A stretch of 64,000 bases of DNA from Duganella sp. Root1480D1 (GCF_001427305.1 NZ_LMFZ01000034.1:62001-126000), one strand, 5' to 3'; positions 24,316 through 33,254 are shown, counted from the stretch's first letter. Program-made: numbers and translations. Notes: a model not told the origin generated them from the letters alone.

Positions 24316-25071
24316 TCAAACGTTGTAGTGGCGGGCGTAGCGGCCGTCCAGGTTCGCCAGCGGCATCATCACGAACAGGTCGGCGCTTTCGAAATCGGGA
24401 TCCCAGGCCGGTCCGCCGCAAATCCAGGCGCCCGAACGCAGGTAGCCTTTCAGCAGGGGCGGCACCTGGGCTGCGCGCGCCGCTTCCACTTTCTCCACCG
24501 GGAACGGCAGGTGCGGCGTGACGCGGTATTCCATCGGCGCCAGGTGCTTCTCGCGCAGTTGCTGGTACACGGCAACCGCATTGTGGCCGCCATCGGCCAG
24601 GCTGATGCTGGCGCAGCCGATCAGGTATTCGCACTGGTGGCGGCGCATGTATTCGGCCAGGCCGGACCACAGCAGCATGATCACGCTGCCGCCGCGGTAG
24701 TCCGGGTGAATGCAGGCGCGCCCCGCTTCCACGATGCGGCCGCGCAGGTGCTTCAGGCGACCGAGATCGAATTCGTTTTCGGAGTAATGGCGGCCCAGTT
24801 TGCGGGCGCCGGCAGGGTTCAGCAGGCGGTAGGTGCCGACCACTTTCAGGGTGGCGGTGTCGCGCACGATCAAGTGGTCGCAGGCGGCATCGAATTCGTC
24901 GCAATCGAGGCCATCCGGCGTCGCCAGGGCGGTCAGGCCCTGGTTTTCGATGAAGACTTTATAGCGCAGGCGTTGGACTTCGCGCACCTCTTCCGGGGTG
25001 GCTGCCATGCTCAGTGCCAGTCGCGGGGTGGGAACCCGCTGTTCGGCGGTAGCAATCGTCGTAGTTTGCAT
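24316..25071 (-). CDS. olsB: Ornithine-acyl-ACP N-acyltransferase OlsB (GNAT-like)
   Basis: A 251-residue acyltransferase that adds a 3-hydroxyacyl chain to ornithine, the first step to ornithine lipids. Conserved blocks: VQRLRYKVFIENQG near residue 33, then GRACIHPDYRGGSVIMLLWSGLAEY and YLIGCASISLADGG. No olsA-type second acyltransferase is next to it. Ornithine lipids often replace phospholipids when phosphate is scarce. The gene follows a Pho-box-like repeat and a hairpin that ends exactly at its ATG. ppx lies two genes upstream on the same strand. Confidence 0.87.
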   Translation of the reverse strand: MQTTTIATAEQRVPTPRLALSMAATPEEVREVQRLRYKVFIENQGLTALATPDGLDCDEFDAACDHLIVRDTATLKVVGTYRLLNPAGARKLGRHYSENEFDLGRLKHLRGRIVEAGRACIHPDYRGGSVIMLLWSGLAEYMRRHQCEYLIGCASISLADGGHNAVAVYQQLREKHLAPMEYRVTPHLPFPVEKVEAARAAQVPPLLKGYLRSGAWICGGPAWDPDFESADLFVMMPLANLDGRYARHYNV

Positions 25072-25098
25072 GCTTCGTCCTTTCTGTAGTGACGAAGC
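25072..25098 (-). promoter_or_regulatory. Hairpin holding the olsB ribosome site
   Basis: On the minus strand GCTTCGTC pairs with GACGAAGC (8 perfect bp), and the 11-base loop ends in AGAAAG. The Shine-Dalgarno AGAAAGGA lies in the loop and the start of the right arm, and the ATG follows the stem at once. Opening of this stem may control olsB translation. Confidence 0.45.
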
Positions 25099-25126
25099 CA
25101 GTTTGCTGTTCTATTGCTGCACGAAC

Positions 25127-25154
25127 ATGACAGACATGTGTCAACAATATGACA
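25127..25154 (-). promoter_or_regulatory. Pho-box-like triple repeat upstream of olsB
   Basis: Reading the minus strand, TGTCAT (25154-25149), TGACAC (25143-25138) and TGTCAT (25132-25127) recur exactly every 11 bases, the spacing of PhoB half-sites. The middle copy matches in four of six positions. It lies 56 bases upstream of the olsB start and right after the end of the H1-like gene. Confidence 0.4.
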
Positions 25155-25634
25155 TCAGGTCTTCTTCGGACGGCCGGTCTTCAGTTGCGGCAGGGAGGCC
25201 AAAACTTGCTTGAGCGTCGCCATATCCAGGCGGCTGATCAGGGCGACGCCAATGCGCAGCAGCTCGGATTTTTTGACTTCCACGCCGTTTTTCAGGCAGG
25301 TCTTCTTGACCTGACCCAACACCGCGTACTCCGATTCCGGCATGGTGAAGCTGTCGCGCACCAGCTTTTCCTTGTGCTGCTTGGCCGGCTTTTCGGCTTT
25401 GGCTGCTTTGACGGGCTTGACGGCCGGTGCCGGGGCAGCAGCTGGCTTGGCGGCTACACGCTTGACGGCCGGCTTGGCTGCAGGTTTGGCGGCCGCCGGC
25501 TTGGCGGCGGCTTTGACTGGCGCCGGTTTGGCGGCGGCGGTCTTCGCGGCAGCTGGCGAGCGCTTTGCGGCAGGCTTGGCTGCGGTTTTGGTTGCCGGTT
25601 TGGCTGCTGGGGTTTTGGCCTTCGTTGCGTTCAT
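25155..25634 (-). CDS. Histone H1-like Ala/Lys/Pro-rich protein with C-terminal folded domain
   Basis: A 159-residue basic protein. Residues about 1-90 are a low-complexity tail of Ala, Lys and Pro with repeated AAKPA units, like histone H1 tails and the bacterial AlgP type. Residues about 92-150 (KEKLVRDSFTMPESEYAVLGQVKKTCLKNGVEVKKSELLRIGVALI) form a small helical domain resembling the conserved end of betaproteobacterial H1-like proteins, probably ribbon-helix-helix related. Likely roles are DNA or polyphosphate binding. It stands between ppx and olsB on the same strand. The repetitive DNA at about 25400-25630 is coding, not a separate repeat array. Confidence 0.8.
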   Translation of the reverse strand: MNATKAKTPAAKPATKTAAKPAAKRSPAAAKTAAAKPAPVKAAAKPAAAKPAAKPAVKRVAAKPAAAPAPAVKPVKAAKAEKPAKQHKEKLVRDSFTMPESEYAVLGQVKKTCLKNGVEVKKSELLRIGVALISRLDMATLKQVLASLPQLKTGRPKKT

Positions 25635-25676
25635 GGATACTCCATTATTGAATGATATAAACAGTATATACGATTA

Positions 25677-27143
25677 CTACGCAACAGTGCGAACCCCGAA
25701 ATCTACGCCTATTTCGTCCCAGAATTCCTGCTCCTTCTCGATCCAGTAGGACAGTGTTGGATGGTTGGCGACGCAATCGCGCTTCAATTCCAGGTCGATG
25801 CGGTTCTTCATGCGCAGGCGCACCGCACGGTCGTCCACCTCAATGCGGCAGTGCATGAACATGATGGCCAGGCGTAAAGCCACCACTGCCTTGGCGAAAT
25901 CGCTGTCGGTCAGGTACTCGCTGACTTTGCGCAGGTTACCCTTCTGGGCCAGGACCAGGCGCCCCATCAGCTTCTGCTCGCGGGTGGTAAAGCCCGGCAG
26001 GTCGGCGTTCTCGATCATGTAGGCGGAGTGCTTGTGATAGCCGGTCTGCGATACCACCAGCCCCACCTCGTGCAACTGGGCGCCCCAGGACAGGTGGCGC
26101 AGCAAGGCGTCGCTGGCAGGCTTCATCTGCTGGAACAGGACGGTCGCCGCCTCCGACACGCGCACCCCGCGCTCCGATTCGATATGGAAGCGCGTGAGGA
26201 ATTCGCCAACCGATTCATCGCGCCGGTCGCGGCGAGTGGAACGCAGGTACAAGTCCCACATGACGCCCATGCGCAGGCCGGCATCGATAGGCTCCAGTTT
26301 TTCGATACCCAGCTCCTGCACTACGGCAATCAGGATCGCCAGCCCGCCAATCACGGTGCTGGCGCGGTCCGGCCGCAAGCCAGGCATGTCGATCTTCGAC
26401 ACCTGGCCGAATTCGATGAAGCGCTTGCGCACCGCATTCAGCGCCGCCAGCGTAATGCCGTCGCCCAGCTTGTTTTTTTCAATGATTTCGCCAATTGCGC
26501 GGATGGTGCCGGAGGAGCCGTAAGCCCGCTTCCAGTATTCCGGATGGTAAGGCGGCGCTCCATCTTCGAAATGCGAGCGCGCCGACAACACGGCGGCCTC
26601 GAAGGAGCGCGCGTCCACGCGGCCGCCAACGAAGAACGACAGGCTTTGCTTGACACTGCCCACGCTGAACGACTCAACGCGATCGATGTCCAGGCCACGG
26701 CCAAGAATCAATTCCGTCGAACCGCCGCCGATGTCCACCACCAGCCGGCTCTCGTTCGGCTGACCCAGCGCATTGGCCACGCCCATGTAGATCAGCCGCC
26801 CCTCCTCCTCGCCGGAAATGATCTCGATCGGGTAGCCGACGGCCTGCTCCAGTTGCGGCAGGAAATCAGCCGCATTGCGCGCCTGGCGCAGGATGGCGGT
26901 GGCGACCACGCGCACGCCATCGAACTGGTAGGCGGCCAGCGCTACGCGGAAGTTCTTCAGGCAGATCAGCGCCCTTTGCAGGGCTTCATCGGTGAGGTTG
27001 CCGGCGGCGTCCAGGCCGGCAGCAAGGCGGATTGGTTCGCGCATGCTGTTGAGCACGCGGATCTTGCCTCCATCGTGCTGGCCGATGGAGAGTCGAAAAC
27101 TGTTGGAGCCCAGGTCCACTGCGGCGTACATCGAGGAATCCAT
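25677..27143 (-). CDS. ppx: Exopolyphosphatase (Ppx/GppA family)
   Basis: A 488-residue enzyme that removes phosphate from the ends of polyphosphate. The ASKHA-fold N-terminus has AAVDLGSNSFRLSIGQ (P-loop-like, residues 6-21) and the second phosphate site VVDIGGGSTELILG near residue 145. The C-terminal half is the helical HD-like domain typical of Ppx, containing HEVGLVVSQTGYHKHSAYMIENADLPGF. A GppA role cannot be excluded from sequence, but the length fits Ppx. Its neighbours are an H1-like protein and olsB, both easily linked with phosphate physiology. Confidence 0.93.
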   Translation of the reverse strand: MDSSMYAAVDLGSNSFRLSIGQHDGGKIRVLNSMREPIRLAAGLDAAGNLTDEALQRALICLKNFRVALAAYQFDGVRVVATAILRQARNAADFLPQLEQAVGYPIEIISGEEEGRLIYMGVANALGQPNESRLVVDIGGGSTELILGRGLDIDRVESFSVGSVKQSLSFFVGGRVDARSFEAAVLSARSHFEDGAPPYHPEYWKRAYGSSGTIRAIGEIIEKNKLGDGITLAALNAVRKRFIEFGQVSKIDMPGLRPDRASTVIGGLAILIAVVQELGIEKLEPIDAGLRMGVMWDLYLRSTRRDRRDESVGEFLTRFHIESERGVRVSEAATVLFQQMKPASDALLRHLSWGAQLHEVGLVVSQTGYHKHSAYMIENADLPGFTTREQKLMGRLVLAQKGNLRKVSEYLTDSDFAKAVVALRLAIMFMHCRIEVDDRAVRLRMKNRIDLELKRDCVANHPTLSYWIEKEQEFWDEIGVDFGVRTVA

Positions 27144-27196
27144 TTATATCGTTTATAACGAAAATGGTAGCACAGTACGCCCTCAGTGTTACGCTG

Positions 27197-28366
27197 TCAT
27201 GACACGGCCTCCAGGGAATGCGATTCCGGCGGCTGCGCCACCTGGTTTTCGCCGCGCAGCTTGGCCGCCTGCAGGGCCTCGTCGGCGCGCTTGAACAGGC
27301 TGACCGTGCTGTCGTCGGCACGGATGGTGGTGACGCCCATGCTGGCCGTCAGCTTGACAATCGCACGCTCGGTCTTCACCGGCATGGCCTCGATGGCGCG
27401 GCGGATGCGCTCCGCCACCATCATTGCGTCTTCCTGCCCGGTTCGCGGAAGCTGGATGGCGAATTCGGCACCGCCCAGGCGGCCCATCAGGTCGGAGTCG
27501 CGCAATTGCTTCTTGCAGGTTTCCACCATGGATTTCAGGGCTGCATCGCCGGCCGCATGGCCGTAGCTGTCGTTGACGCGCTTGAACTGGTCGAGCGCGA
27601 GGATGATCATGGCGGTCGGCTGGCCGGGACGGCGCGCCAGCGCCATCCAGGGCGCCAGGGCCTGGTAGAAACCGCGCCGGTTCGGCACATCGGTCAGCGG
27701 ATCGGTGGTTTCCAGCCGCGCCAGGTCCATCTGCAGCTTCTCGCGCGACAGCAGCAGGTAGCCGAAGGCATTCACCAGCATCATCAGGTAGAAGCCGCCG
27801 AAACCGAACAACTGCATGGCGTTGGCGCCGATCCAGGACAGGCCATCGGGGAAGGCTGCCGTCAGCAGGCCGCGCCCAACGATCACCAGCGCCAGCACAA
27901 ACATGGCAACCACCAGGTAGCGGCGCAGCATGCTGCCGCCACGCCAGGCACGCGCCAGCGCCAGCACGCCGGCCAGGAAGAAGAAGCCGACAAACAGGGA
28001 TCCAAAGGCGAGGCGCAGCGCCGGCGAGATGTCAAGAATGTGGAAAGCCAGCAGCGTACCTACCGCGAGCGACAATGCCGGATACACGTAGTTGCGCCAG
28101 CGCGGGCGGCCCACGCCTTCCCACAGCGCGCCGGCATCGAGCGCAAAGCCGGCCAGCAGCACGGCATTGGCCACCGGGCCAGCCAGCAGCTCCGGCACCA
28201 CGCCGCGAAAATACAACAGGATCCAGCCCACCGCCTGGCACTGCTTCGCAATGGCCCAGGTGGACAGGGTCAGCGACTTCCTGCTCTCATACTCGAAGAA
28301 AAACAGCGCTGCGCACAAACTGAGGTTGCCCAGCGCGAGGGCGAGAACCAGGGTTTTGATATCCAT
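27197..28366 (-). CDS. Membrane GGDEF-domain protein with altered GGAEF motif
   Basis: A 389-residue protein. About six or seven hydrophobic segments cover residues 1-205, followed by a GGDEF domain (about 220-385: TTDPLTDVPNRRGF, LDQFKRVNDSYGHAAGD, RLGGAEFAI). The signature is GGAEF instead of GGDEF or GGEEF; the third position carries a catalytic acid in active diguanylate cyclases, so activity may be low or absent. The metal-binding Asp before QFK is present. It may instead be a degenerate c-di-GMP or GTP sensor. The upstream small gene ends 21 bases before its start. Confidence 0.87.
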   Translation of the reverse strand: MDIKTLVLALALGNLSLCAALFFFEYESRKSLTLSTWAIAKQCQAVGWILLYFRGVVPELLAGPVANAVLLAGFALDAGALWEGVGRPRWRNYVYPALSLAVGTLLAFHILDISPALRLAFGSLFVGFFFLAGVLALARAWRGGSMLRRYLVVAMFVLALVIVGRGLLTAAFPDGLSWIGANAMQLFGFGGFYLMMLVNAFGYLLLSREKLQMDLARLETTDPLTDVPNRRGFYQALAPWMALARRPGQPTAMIILALDQFKRVNDSYGHAAGDAALKSMVETCKKQLRDSDLMGRLGGAEFAIQLPRTGQEDAMMVAERIRRAIEAMPVKTERAIVKLTASMGVTTIRADDSTVSLFKRADEALQAAKLRGENQVAQPPESHSLEAVS

Positions 28367-28387
28367 TGCTTGGCGGGCGGGCCGCGA

Positions 28388-28663
28388 TCAGACTTCGTGT
28401 TCGACGTTGGTGCTGCCGTCGCCGATCTTGCTGGCCCACGCTTTGGCGAAAAACTCTTTCTCGTCCTCTGTCGGCAAGTCGTGCCAGAAGACGATCAGCG
28501 TGCCTTTGTGGTCATGCAGTTGGCTGACCTTTTCGATGAATTGCTGCTTGCCGGCGTGGTCGGCCAATGCGGCCACGTAACCATACACGCGGGTCAGGCG
28601 CTCGATGCGGTCCGGTTCCGTAAAACTATTGGTCGCGGTGATGGTTGGATGGTCTAAGAACAT
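28388..28663 (-). CDS. Small protein of unknown function upstream of the GGDEF gene
   Basis: A 91-residue soluble protein that I do not recognise. It has balanced charge, an aromatic-rich middle (GTLIVFWHDLPTEDEKEFFAKAWASKIGD) and no membrane segment or signal. It is 21 bp upstream of the GGDEF gene on the same strand and is probably co-transcribed. The gap of 155 bases to the divergent gene at 28819 must hold the promoters of both. Confidence 0.7.
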   Translation of the reverse strand: MFLDHPTITATNSFTEPDRIERLTRVYGYVAALADHAGKQQFIEKVSQLHDHKGTLIVFWHDLPTEDEKEFFAKAWASKIGDGSTNVEHEV

Positions 28664-28818
28664 TTATCGTCTCCAAGCTGCCTATGTTGGCAATGTACCT
28701 ATAAAAGTTGCCGATGTAAACGCGAGCGCCCTTTCGCAGTGCTCATCCGGTACACTGGGGTGGAAACCGGAGCCCGGCAGCTTATCAGATCATCACGGTT
28801 CGTAACAAGTTGACAAAA

Positions 28819-29592
28819 ATGACTTCCATCCCCGACCACCACCGCCCCCTGGTGCGCCACCGGCGCGGTCGCCTGTCGCTGGAATTCACCCCCGGCGAAG
28901 TGCAAAGCCAGATGGATCCGGCCGATCCGGATGCCTTGGTGCTGGCTTACGCGCGGGCGATGATGTGTTTTGTCCTGTTCAAACCGAATCCGGAACATAT
29001 CGTGATGGTAGGCCTGGGCGGCGGCTCGCTGGCCAAATTCTGCTATCGCTACCTGCCGCGCACCCGCATTACGGTACTTGAATTGCGCGCCGATGTCATC
29101 GCCCTGCGCGAACGCTTCGCCATCCCGCCGGACAACGAGCGCTTCCGCGTCATCCAGTGCGACGCTGCCCAGTATATGAAGGAACTGAAGGACAGCGCGG
29201 ACGTGCTGCTGGTGGACGGCTTCGACGCCGAGGGCCTGCCGAGTGCACTGGCCACCGACCACTTCTACGCCGACTGCCGGCGTGCCTTGCGCCCGGACGG
29301 CGTGCTGGCTGCCAATGTGTTCAGCTACGACCCCAAATATCGCAGCGTGCTGGTGCGGCTGTCGAACGCCTTCCACGACCGCATCTGCCAGTTCACCGGC
29401 ATCGCCGGCAACAACCACATCCTGTTTGCGATTCGTCCAGGACGCGCGCCGGGCGCCCCGGCCAGCGCCATGCAGCGCCGCGTGGCCGCCTGGGGCAGCC
29501 CAACGCCGGGCCTGGGATTCGGCCTGGCCAATCGACTGTTGGCAATTTACACCGTTGCCCGCCTGCGCAAGGGAGATTTGACAGGAATTTAA
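28819..29592 (+). CDS. Spermidine synthase-like methyltransferase-fold protein
   Basis: A 257-residue protein with the SpeE Rossmann core: VMVGLGGGSLAKFCYRYLP (about residues 55-73), ITVLELRADVIALRERF, then VIQCDAAQYMK and DVLLVDGFDAEGLP. It lacks most of the N-terminal beta domain of true SpeE and has no nearby polyamine gene. Such short homologues are annotated as spermidine synthase-like or spermine synthase without proof of activity. The ATG at 28819 is preferred over a TTG nine bases upstream, though neither has a strong ribosome site. Confidence 0.78.
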   Translation: MTSIPDHHRPLVRHRRGRLSLEFTPGEVQSQMDPADPDALVLAYARAMMCFVLFKPNPEHIVMVGLGGGSLAKFCYRYLPRTRITVLELRADVIALRERFAIPPDNERFRVIQCDAAQYMKELKDSADVLLVDGFDAEGLPSALATDHFYADCRRALRPDGVLAANVFSYDPKYRSVLVRLSNAFHDRICQFTGIAGNNHILFAIRPGRAPGAPASAMQRRVAAWGSPTPGLGFGLANRLLAIYTVARLRKGDLTGI

Positions 29593-29653
29593 GGACCATT
29601 GCCCCAAAGCCATGAGAATTGTGACAAACTACATTTTTTATGCAAGGGACACC

Positions 29654-32524
29654 ATGGCAGGTCGGCGCAGCAGACTATCGCACTACGGTGCGGCCGCACT
29701 CACGCTGGGCGCAGGCCTGGCGGCCACTGCCGTTCTTTTCGTCTCCGTCAGCGCCCTCGAATTCAGCAAGATGGAACTGGGCTTCCAGCAGCGCGCCAAC
29801 GCCCGCGTCACCGCCATCGAACGCGGCCTGGCCGATGCCGAAGAAGTACTGAATGTCATCAATGAACTGTTCCGCACCGTGCAACCGGTCAGCCGCGAAC
29901 AGTTCCATACCTTTTCCGAGCCGCTGCTGAAGCGCTACCCTTTCATCCAGGCCTTCAATTACCACCGCGTACTGACGCAGGAAGAACGCCCTGCGTTCGA
30001 GGCATCGATGCAGGCAAGCTTCCCCGGCTTCCAGGTCACCGAGCTGTCGCCCGAAGGCAAAGCGGTGCCGGCGCCGCAGCGGCCCTACTACAACATCGTT
30101 GAATACCTGGAACCGATGCAGGGCAACGAACCGGCGCTGGGCCTGAACACCGGCAGCAATGTGCAGGTGCGCGGCGCCATCGACCGCATCCTGCACAGTG
30201 GCCGGCCCTCCGCCACCGAGCAGTTGCAGCTGGCGCAGGACCCGGCCCAGCACAACAGCTTCATCATGATCATGCCGGTATACCGCCCCGGCATGCCGAC
30301 CGGCACCCGCGACGAACGCCACGCAGCCTGGGCCGGCGATACGGCAGCTGTGATCCGCACGCCGCACCTGGTGCACACCATCCTGCAGCAGAATGGCTTG
30401 CTGGACGACGCCAGCCTGGGCTTGAGCGTGTACGCCGGCGACCCTTCGGAAAACGGCAACCTGGCCTACCGCCGCGGCCCCCTGCCCACCATCCGCAAGG
30501 AACACTGGCTGCATCGCTGGTTCGATTTCGATTACCACAGCAGCGAAATGCGCAGCTTCGATGTGCTGGGCCGCGCCTGGCATATCCGCAGCGACGACTT
30601 GCCGCGCCCATTCCTGGCTGACCATCTTGGCTCGCTCGGCACCTTGCTGGGCGGCCTGCTGTTCAGCGCCCTGGCGGCCGCCTTCGTGCACACCCTGGTG
30701 CAGCGCTCGCGCCGCGTGCAGCTGCTGGTCGATGCCCGCACCGCCGACCTGCAGCGTTCCAACCAGCGCCTGGCGGAAGACGTAGCCGCCCGCAAGCGCA
30801 CCGAGCGCGCGCTGCAGGAATCGGAGCATCGCTTCCGCCGCCTGCTGGCCCTGTCCTCCGACTGGTACTGGGAACAGGACACGCATTTCCGCTTCACCCA
30901 CATCACCGGCGGCTTCTTTGAAAAAGGTCATGTCGCGAAGGAGAACTTTCTCGGCCGCACGCGCTGGGAATGCACGCCGGAGCTGTACACCAGCAGCGCG
31001 GGGCGCGACCATATCAACAAGGTGCAGGCCCGTCTGCCCTTCTCCAACTTCGAATACGCGATCGTCGGCCACGACGGCGTAACCCGCTGGTTCAACACCA
31101 GCGGCGAGCCGGTGTACGACGCGCAGGGCGAATTCAAGGGTTATCGCGGCACCGGCAGCGAAATCACCGAGCGCAAGGAAGCGGAACAACGCATCCAGCA
31201 CATCGCCCACCACGACGTGCTGACGGGCCTGCCAAACCGCGTGCTGCTGCAGGACCGCCTGCAGCAAGCCATCGCCTACGCCAACCGCAGCGGCCTGCCG
31301 ATGTGGGTGGTGTTGATCGACCTGGACCGCTTCAAGTTCGTCAACGACAGCCTGGGCCACAAGGCCGGCGACCAGCTGCTGCAAACGGTGGCCAGCCGCC
31401 TGCAGTCGAGCGTGCGTGAAAGCGACACGGTAGCGCGCCTGTCGGGCGACGAATTCGTGGCGATCCTGAGCCAGTACCCAGACGAACAGCTGTCGCCTGC
31501 CATTATCGAGCGCGTGATGAAGGCATTGGCGCAGCCGGTACTACTGGAAGGCAAGGAGTTCTTCGTCACCTGCTCGATTGGCGTGGCGGTCTACGATGCC
31601 GACGGCACGCCGGCGCAGCACCTGATCGAACACGCCGACATCGCCATGTACTCGGCCAAGAAACTGGGGCGCAACACCTTCCAGTTCTACCAGCCGGAGA
31701 TGAACGACGAAGCGCAGGAGCGCCTGCGCATCGAGAGCGCGCTGCGCAATGCGCTGGAGCGCGACGAATTCGTGCTGCATTACCAGCCGCAGGTGGACCT
31801 GGCCTCGGGCGCCATCGTCGGCCTGGAAGCGCTGTTGCGCTGGCAGCATCCGGAACTGGGCATGGTGCCGCCGGCACGCTTTATCAGCCTGGCCGAAGAA
31901 ACCGGCCTGATCGTGCCGATCGGCGCCTGGGTGCTGCGCACCGCCTGCCTGCAGGCGCGCGTCCTGCGCGACGCCGGCTTCCCGGACTTGCGCATGGCGG
32001 TCAACCTGTCGGCGCGCCAGTTCGCGCAGCCGGAGCTGGTGTCCACCATTGCCGCCGTGCTGGAAGAAAGCGGCCTGCCGCCGTCCGCGCTGGAGCTGGA
32101 GCTGACCGAAAGCCTGTTCATGCACGACGTGGCGCAAGGCGTGAACCTGCTGCACGAACTGAAATCGCTGGGCGTGGCACTGTCGATCGACGACTTCGGC
32201 ACCGGCTATTCCAGCCTGTCCTACCTGCGCAATTTCCCGATCGACGTGCTGAAGATCGACCGTTCCTTCGTCCACGACATCGCCACCGATGCCGACGATG
32301 CAGCCATCGTGGTGTCGGTGATCGCACTCGCGCACAACCTTGAGTTGCGCGTGATTGCGGAAGGGGTAGAATCTGAAGAGCAGCTTGAGTTCCTGCGCCG
32401 CCATGGCTGCGACGAGATCCAGGGTTTTTATTTCAGCCGACCTGTCGAAGCATCGGCCATCCGCCGGATGTTGCAGGAAGGCAAGCAACTAGCCAGCGCG
32501 GCGCCCCGCCGACTGCGAGCCTGA
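29654..32524 (+). CDS. CHASE-PAS-GGDEF-EAL signalling protein
   Basis: A 956-residue inner-membrane c-di-GMP enzyme. The ATG at 29654 is preferred because AAGGGA sits 4 bases before it; an in-frame ATG at 29612 would add 14 residues. Order: membrane helix (about 12-32), periplasmic CHASE domain (about 60-280), membrane helix (about 320-340), coiled coil, PAS (about 395-510), GGDEF with the motif SGDEF (RLSGDEFVAIL) and EAL with EALLRWQ, DDFGTGYSSL and the full acid set including AEGVE. The EAL site looks intact, so it can probably hydrolyse c-di-GMP. The signal sensed by CHASE is unknown. A small gene follows 19 bp later. Confidence 0.92.
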   Translation: MAGRRSRLSHYGAAALTLGAGLAATAVLFVSVSALEFSKMELGFQQRANARVTAIERGLADAEEVLNVINELFRTVQPVSREQFHTFSEPLLKRYPFIQAFNYHRVLTQEERPAFEASMQASFPGFQVTELSPEGKAVPAPQRPYYNIVEYLEPMQGNEPALGLNTGSNVQVRGAIDRILHSGRPSATEQLQLAQDPAQHNSFIMIMPVYRPGMPTGTRDERHAAWAGDTAAVIRTPHLVHTILQQNGLLDDASLGLSVYAGDPSENGNLAYRRGPLPTIRKEHWLHRWFDFDYHSSEMRSFDVLGRAWHIRSDDLPRPFLADHLGSLGTLLGGLLFSALAAAFVHTLVQRSRRVQLLVDARTADLQRSNQRLAEDVAARKRTERALQESEHRFRRLLALSSDWYWEQDTHFRFTHITGGFFEKGHVAKENFLGRTRWECTPELYTSSAGRDHINKVQARLPFSNFEYAIVGHDGVTRWFNTSGEPVYDAQGEFKGYRGTGSEITERKEAEQRIQHIAHHDVLTGLPNRVLLQDRLQQAIAYANRSGLPMWVVLIDLDRFKFVNDSLGHKAGDQLLQTVASRLQSSVRESDTVARLSGDEFVAILSQYPDEQLSPAIIERVMKALAQPVLLEGKEFFVTCSIGVAVYDADGTPAQHLIEHADIAMYSAKKLGRNTFQFYQPEMNDEAQERLRIESALRNALERDEFVLHYQPQVDLASGAIVGLEALLRWQHPELGMVPPARFISLAEETGLIVPIGAWVLRTACLQARVLRDAGFPDLRMAVNLSARQFAQPELVSTIAAVLEESGLPPSALELELTESLFMHDVAQGVNLLHELKSLGVALSIDDFGTGYSSLSYLRNFPIDVLKIDRSFVHDIATDADDAAIVVSVIALAHNLELRVIAEGVESEEQLEFLRRHGCDEIQGFYFSRPVEASAIRRMLQEGKQLASAAPRRLRA

Positions 32525-32543
32525 GGAGATAAGGAGAGTGGAC

Positions 32544-32735
32544 ATGAACAGCGTAGACCTGCATCGACAGCAAGTGCGCACCGACCACCGGACGCGCGAC
32601 ATCATCAACCAGGCCGTGGCCGCCCTGCCCGAAGTGGGTTTGCGCCGCGCCGCCGAATTCCTGTTCGCGATGGGCGTGCCGCAGCCGATTGCGCTGCGCA
32701 CGCTGGTCTATCCAACCCATCGCCGCTCGGTTTAG
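32544..32735 (+). CDS. Small protein of unknown function after the GGDEF-EAL gene
   Basis: A 63-residue protein, not recognised. The ATG at 32544 was chosen over an in-frame GTG 6 bases upstream because AAGGAG stands 7 bases before it. The sequence is helical and basic (MNSVDLHRQQVRTDHRTRD, then LRRAAEFLFAMGVPQPIALR). It follows the GGDEF-EAL gene by 19 bp and is likely in its transcript. It ends 9 bp before the stop of the convergent thioesterase gene. Confidence 0.65.
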   Translation: MNSVDLHRQQVRTDHRTRDIINQAVAALPEVGLRRAAEFLFAMGVPQPIALRTLVYPTHRRSV

Positions 32736-32744
32736 GCTGCCTGC

Positions 32745-33233
32745 TTAAGCTTTCTTGACCGCCGCCGCCACTTGCTGGCGCGCGGCCTTGCGCAGTTTCG
32801 CCTTTTCCCAGCGCGCGATCTGCTCCGGCGTCTGCGGCACCAGCGGCGGCACAGCCTGCGGCTTGCGGTCCTGGCTCACTGCCACCATCGTGAAGTAGCA
32901 GCTGTTCGCGTGGCGCACCAGGCGCTTCTGGATATCTTCCGCCACCACGCGGATGCCCACTTCCATCGAGCTGGTGCCGGTGTAGTTGACCGATGCCAGG
33001 AAAGTCACCAGTTCGCCCACGTGGATAGGCTGCAGGAACATCACCTGGTCCACCGATAGCGTGACCACATAGCTGCCCGAATAGCGGCTGGCGCAGGCGT
33101 AAGCCACGCCGTCCAGCAGCTTCAGGATGGCGCCGCCGTGCACATTCCCAGAGAAGTTCGCCATGTCGGGCGTCATCAAAACCGTCATCGACAGCTCGTG
33201 CGCCGACCAGTGCATCGTATTTTCCATCGCCAT
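32745..33233 (-). CDS. Acyl-CoA thioesterase (hotdog fold)
   Basis: A 162-residue YciA/BACH-like acyl-CoA thioesterase. The hotdog core shows MTPDMANFSGNVHGGAILKLLDGVAY, where the Asn-Phe-x-Gly-x-x-HGG stretch and the following Asp form the usual active site, and SVDQVMFLQPIHVGELVTF. A Lys/Ala-rich tail ends the protein. It hydrolyses acyl-CoA in the cytosol; chain-length preference cannot be read. It starts 21 bp after the CheB-CheR gene on the same strand. Confidence 0.9.
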   Translation of the reverse strand: MAMENTMHWSAHELSMTVLMTPDMANFSGNVHGGAILKLLDGVAYACASRYSGSYVVTLSVDQVMFLQPIHVGELVTFLASVNYTGTSSMEVGIRVVAEDIQKRLVRHANSCYFTMVAVSQDRKPQAVPPLVPQTPEQIARWEKAKLRKAARQQVAAAVKKA

Positions 33234-33254
33234 GCCAAGGGTAGTTGTAGATGG

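Noticed and set aside
25400..25630. GCC/GGC-rich repetitive stretch considered as a tandem repeat or CRISPR-like array
   Set aside because: It encodes the Ala/Lys/Pro tail of the H1-like protein in frame, with no constant repeat unit or spacers.
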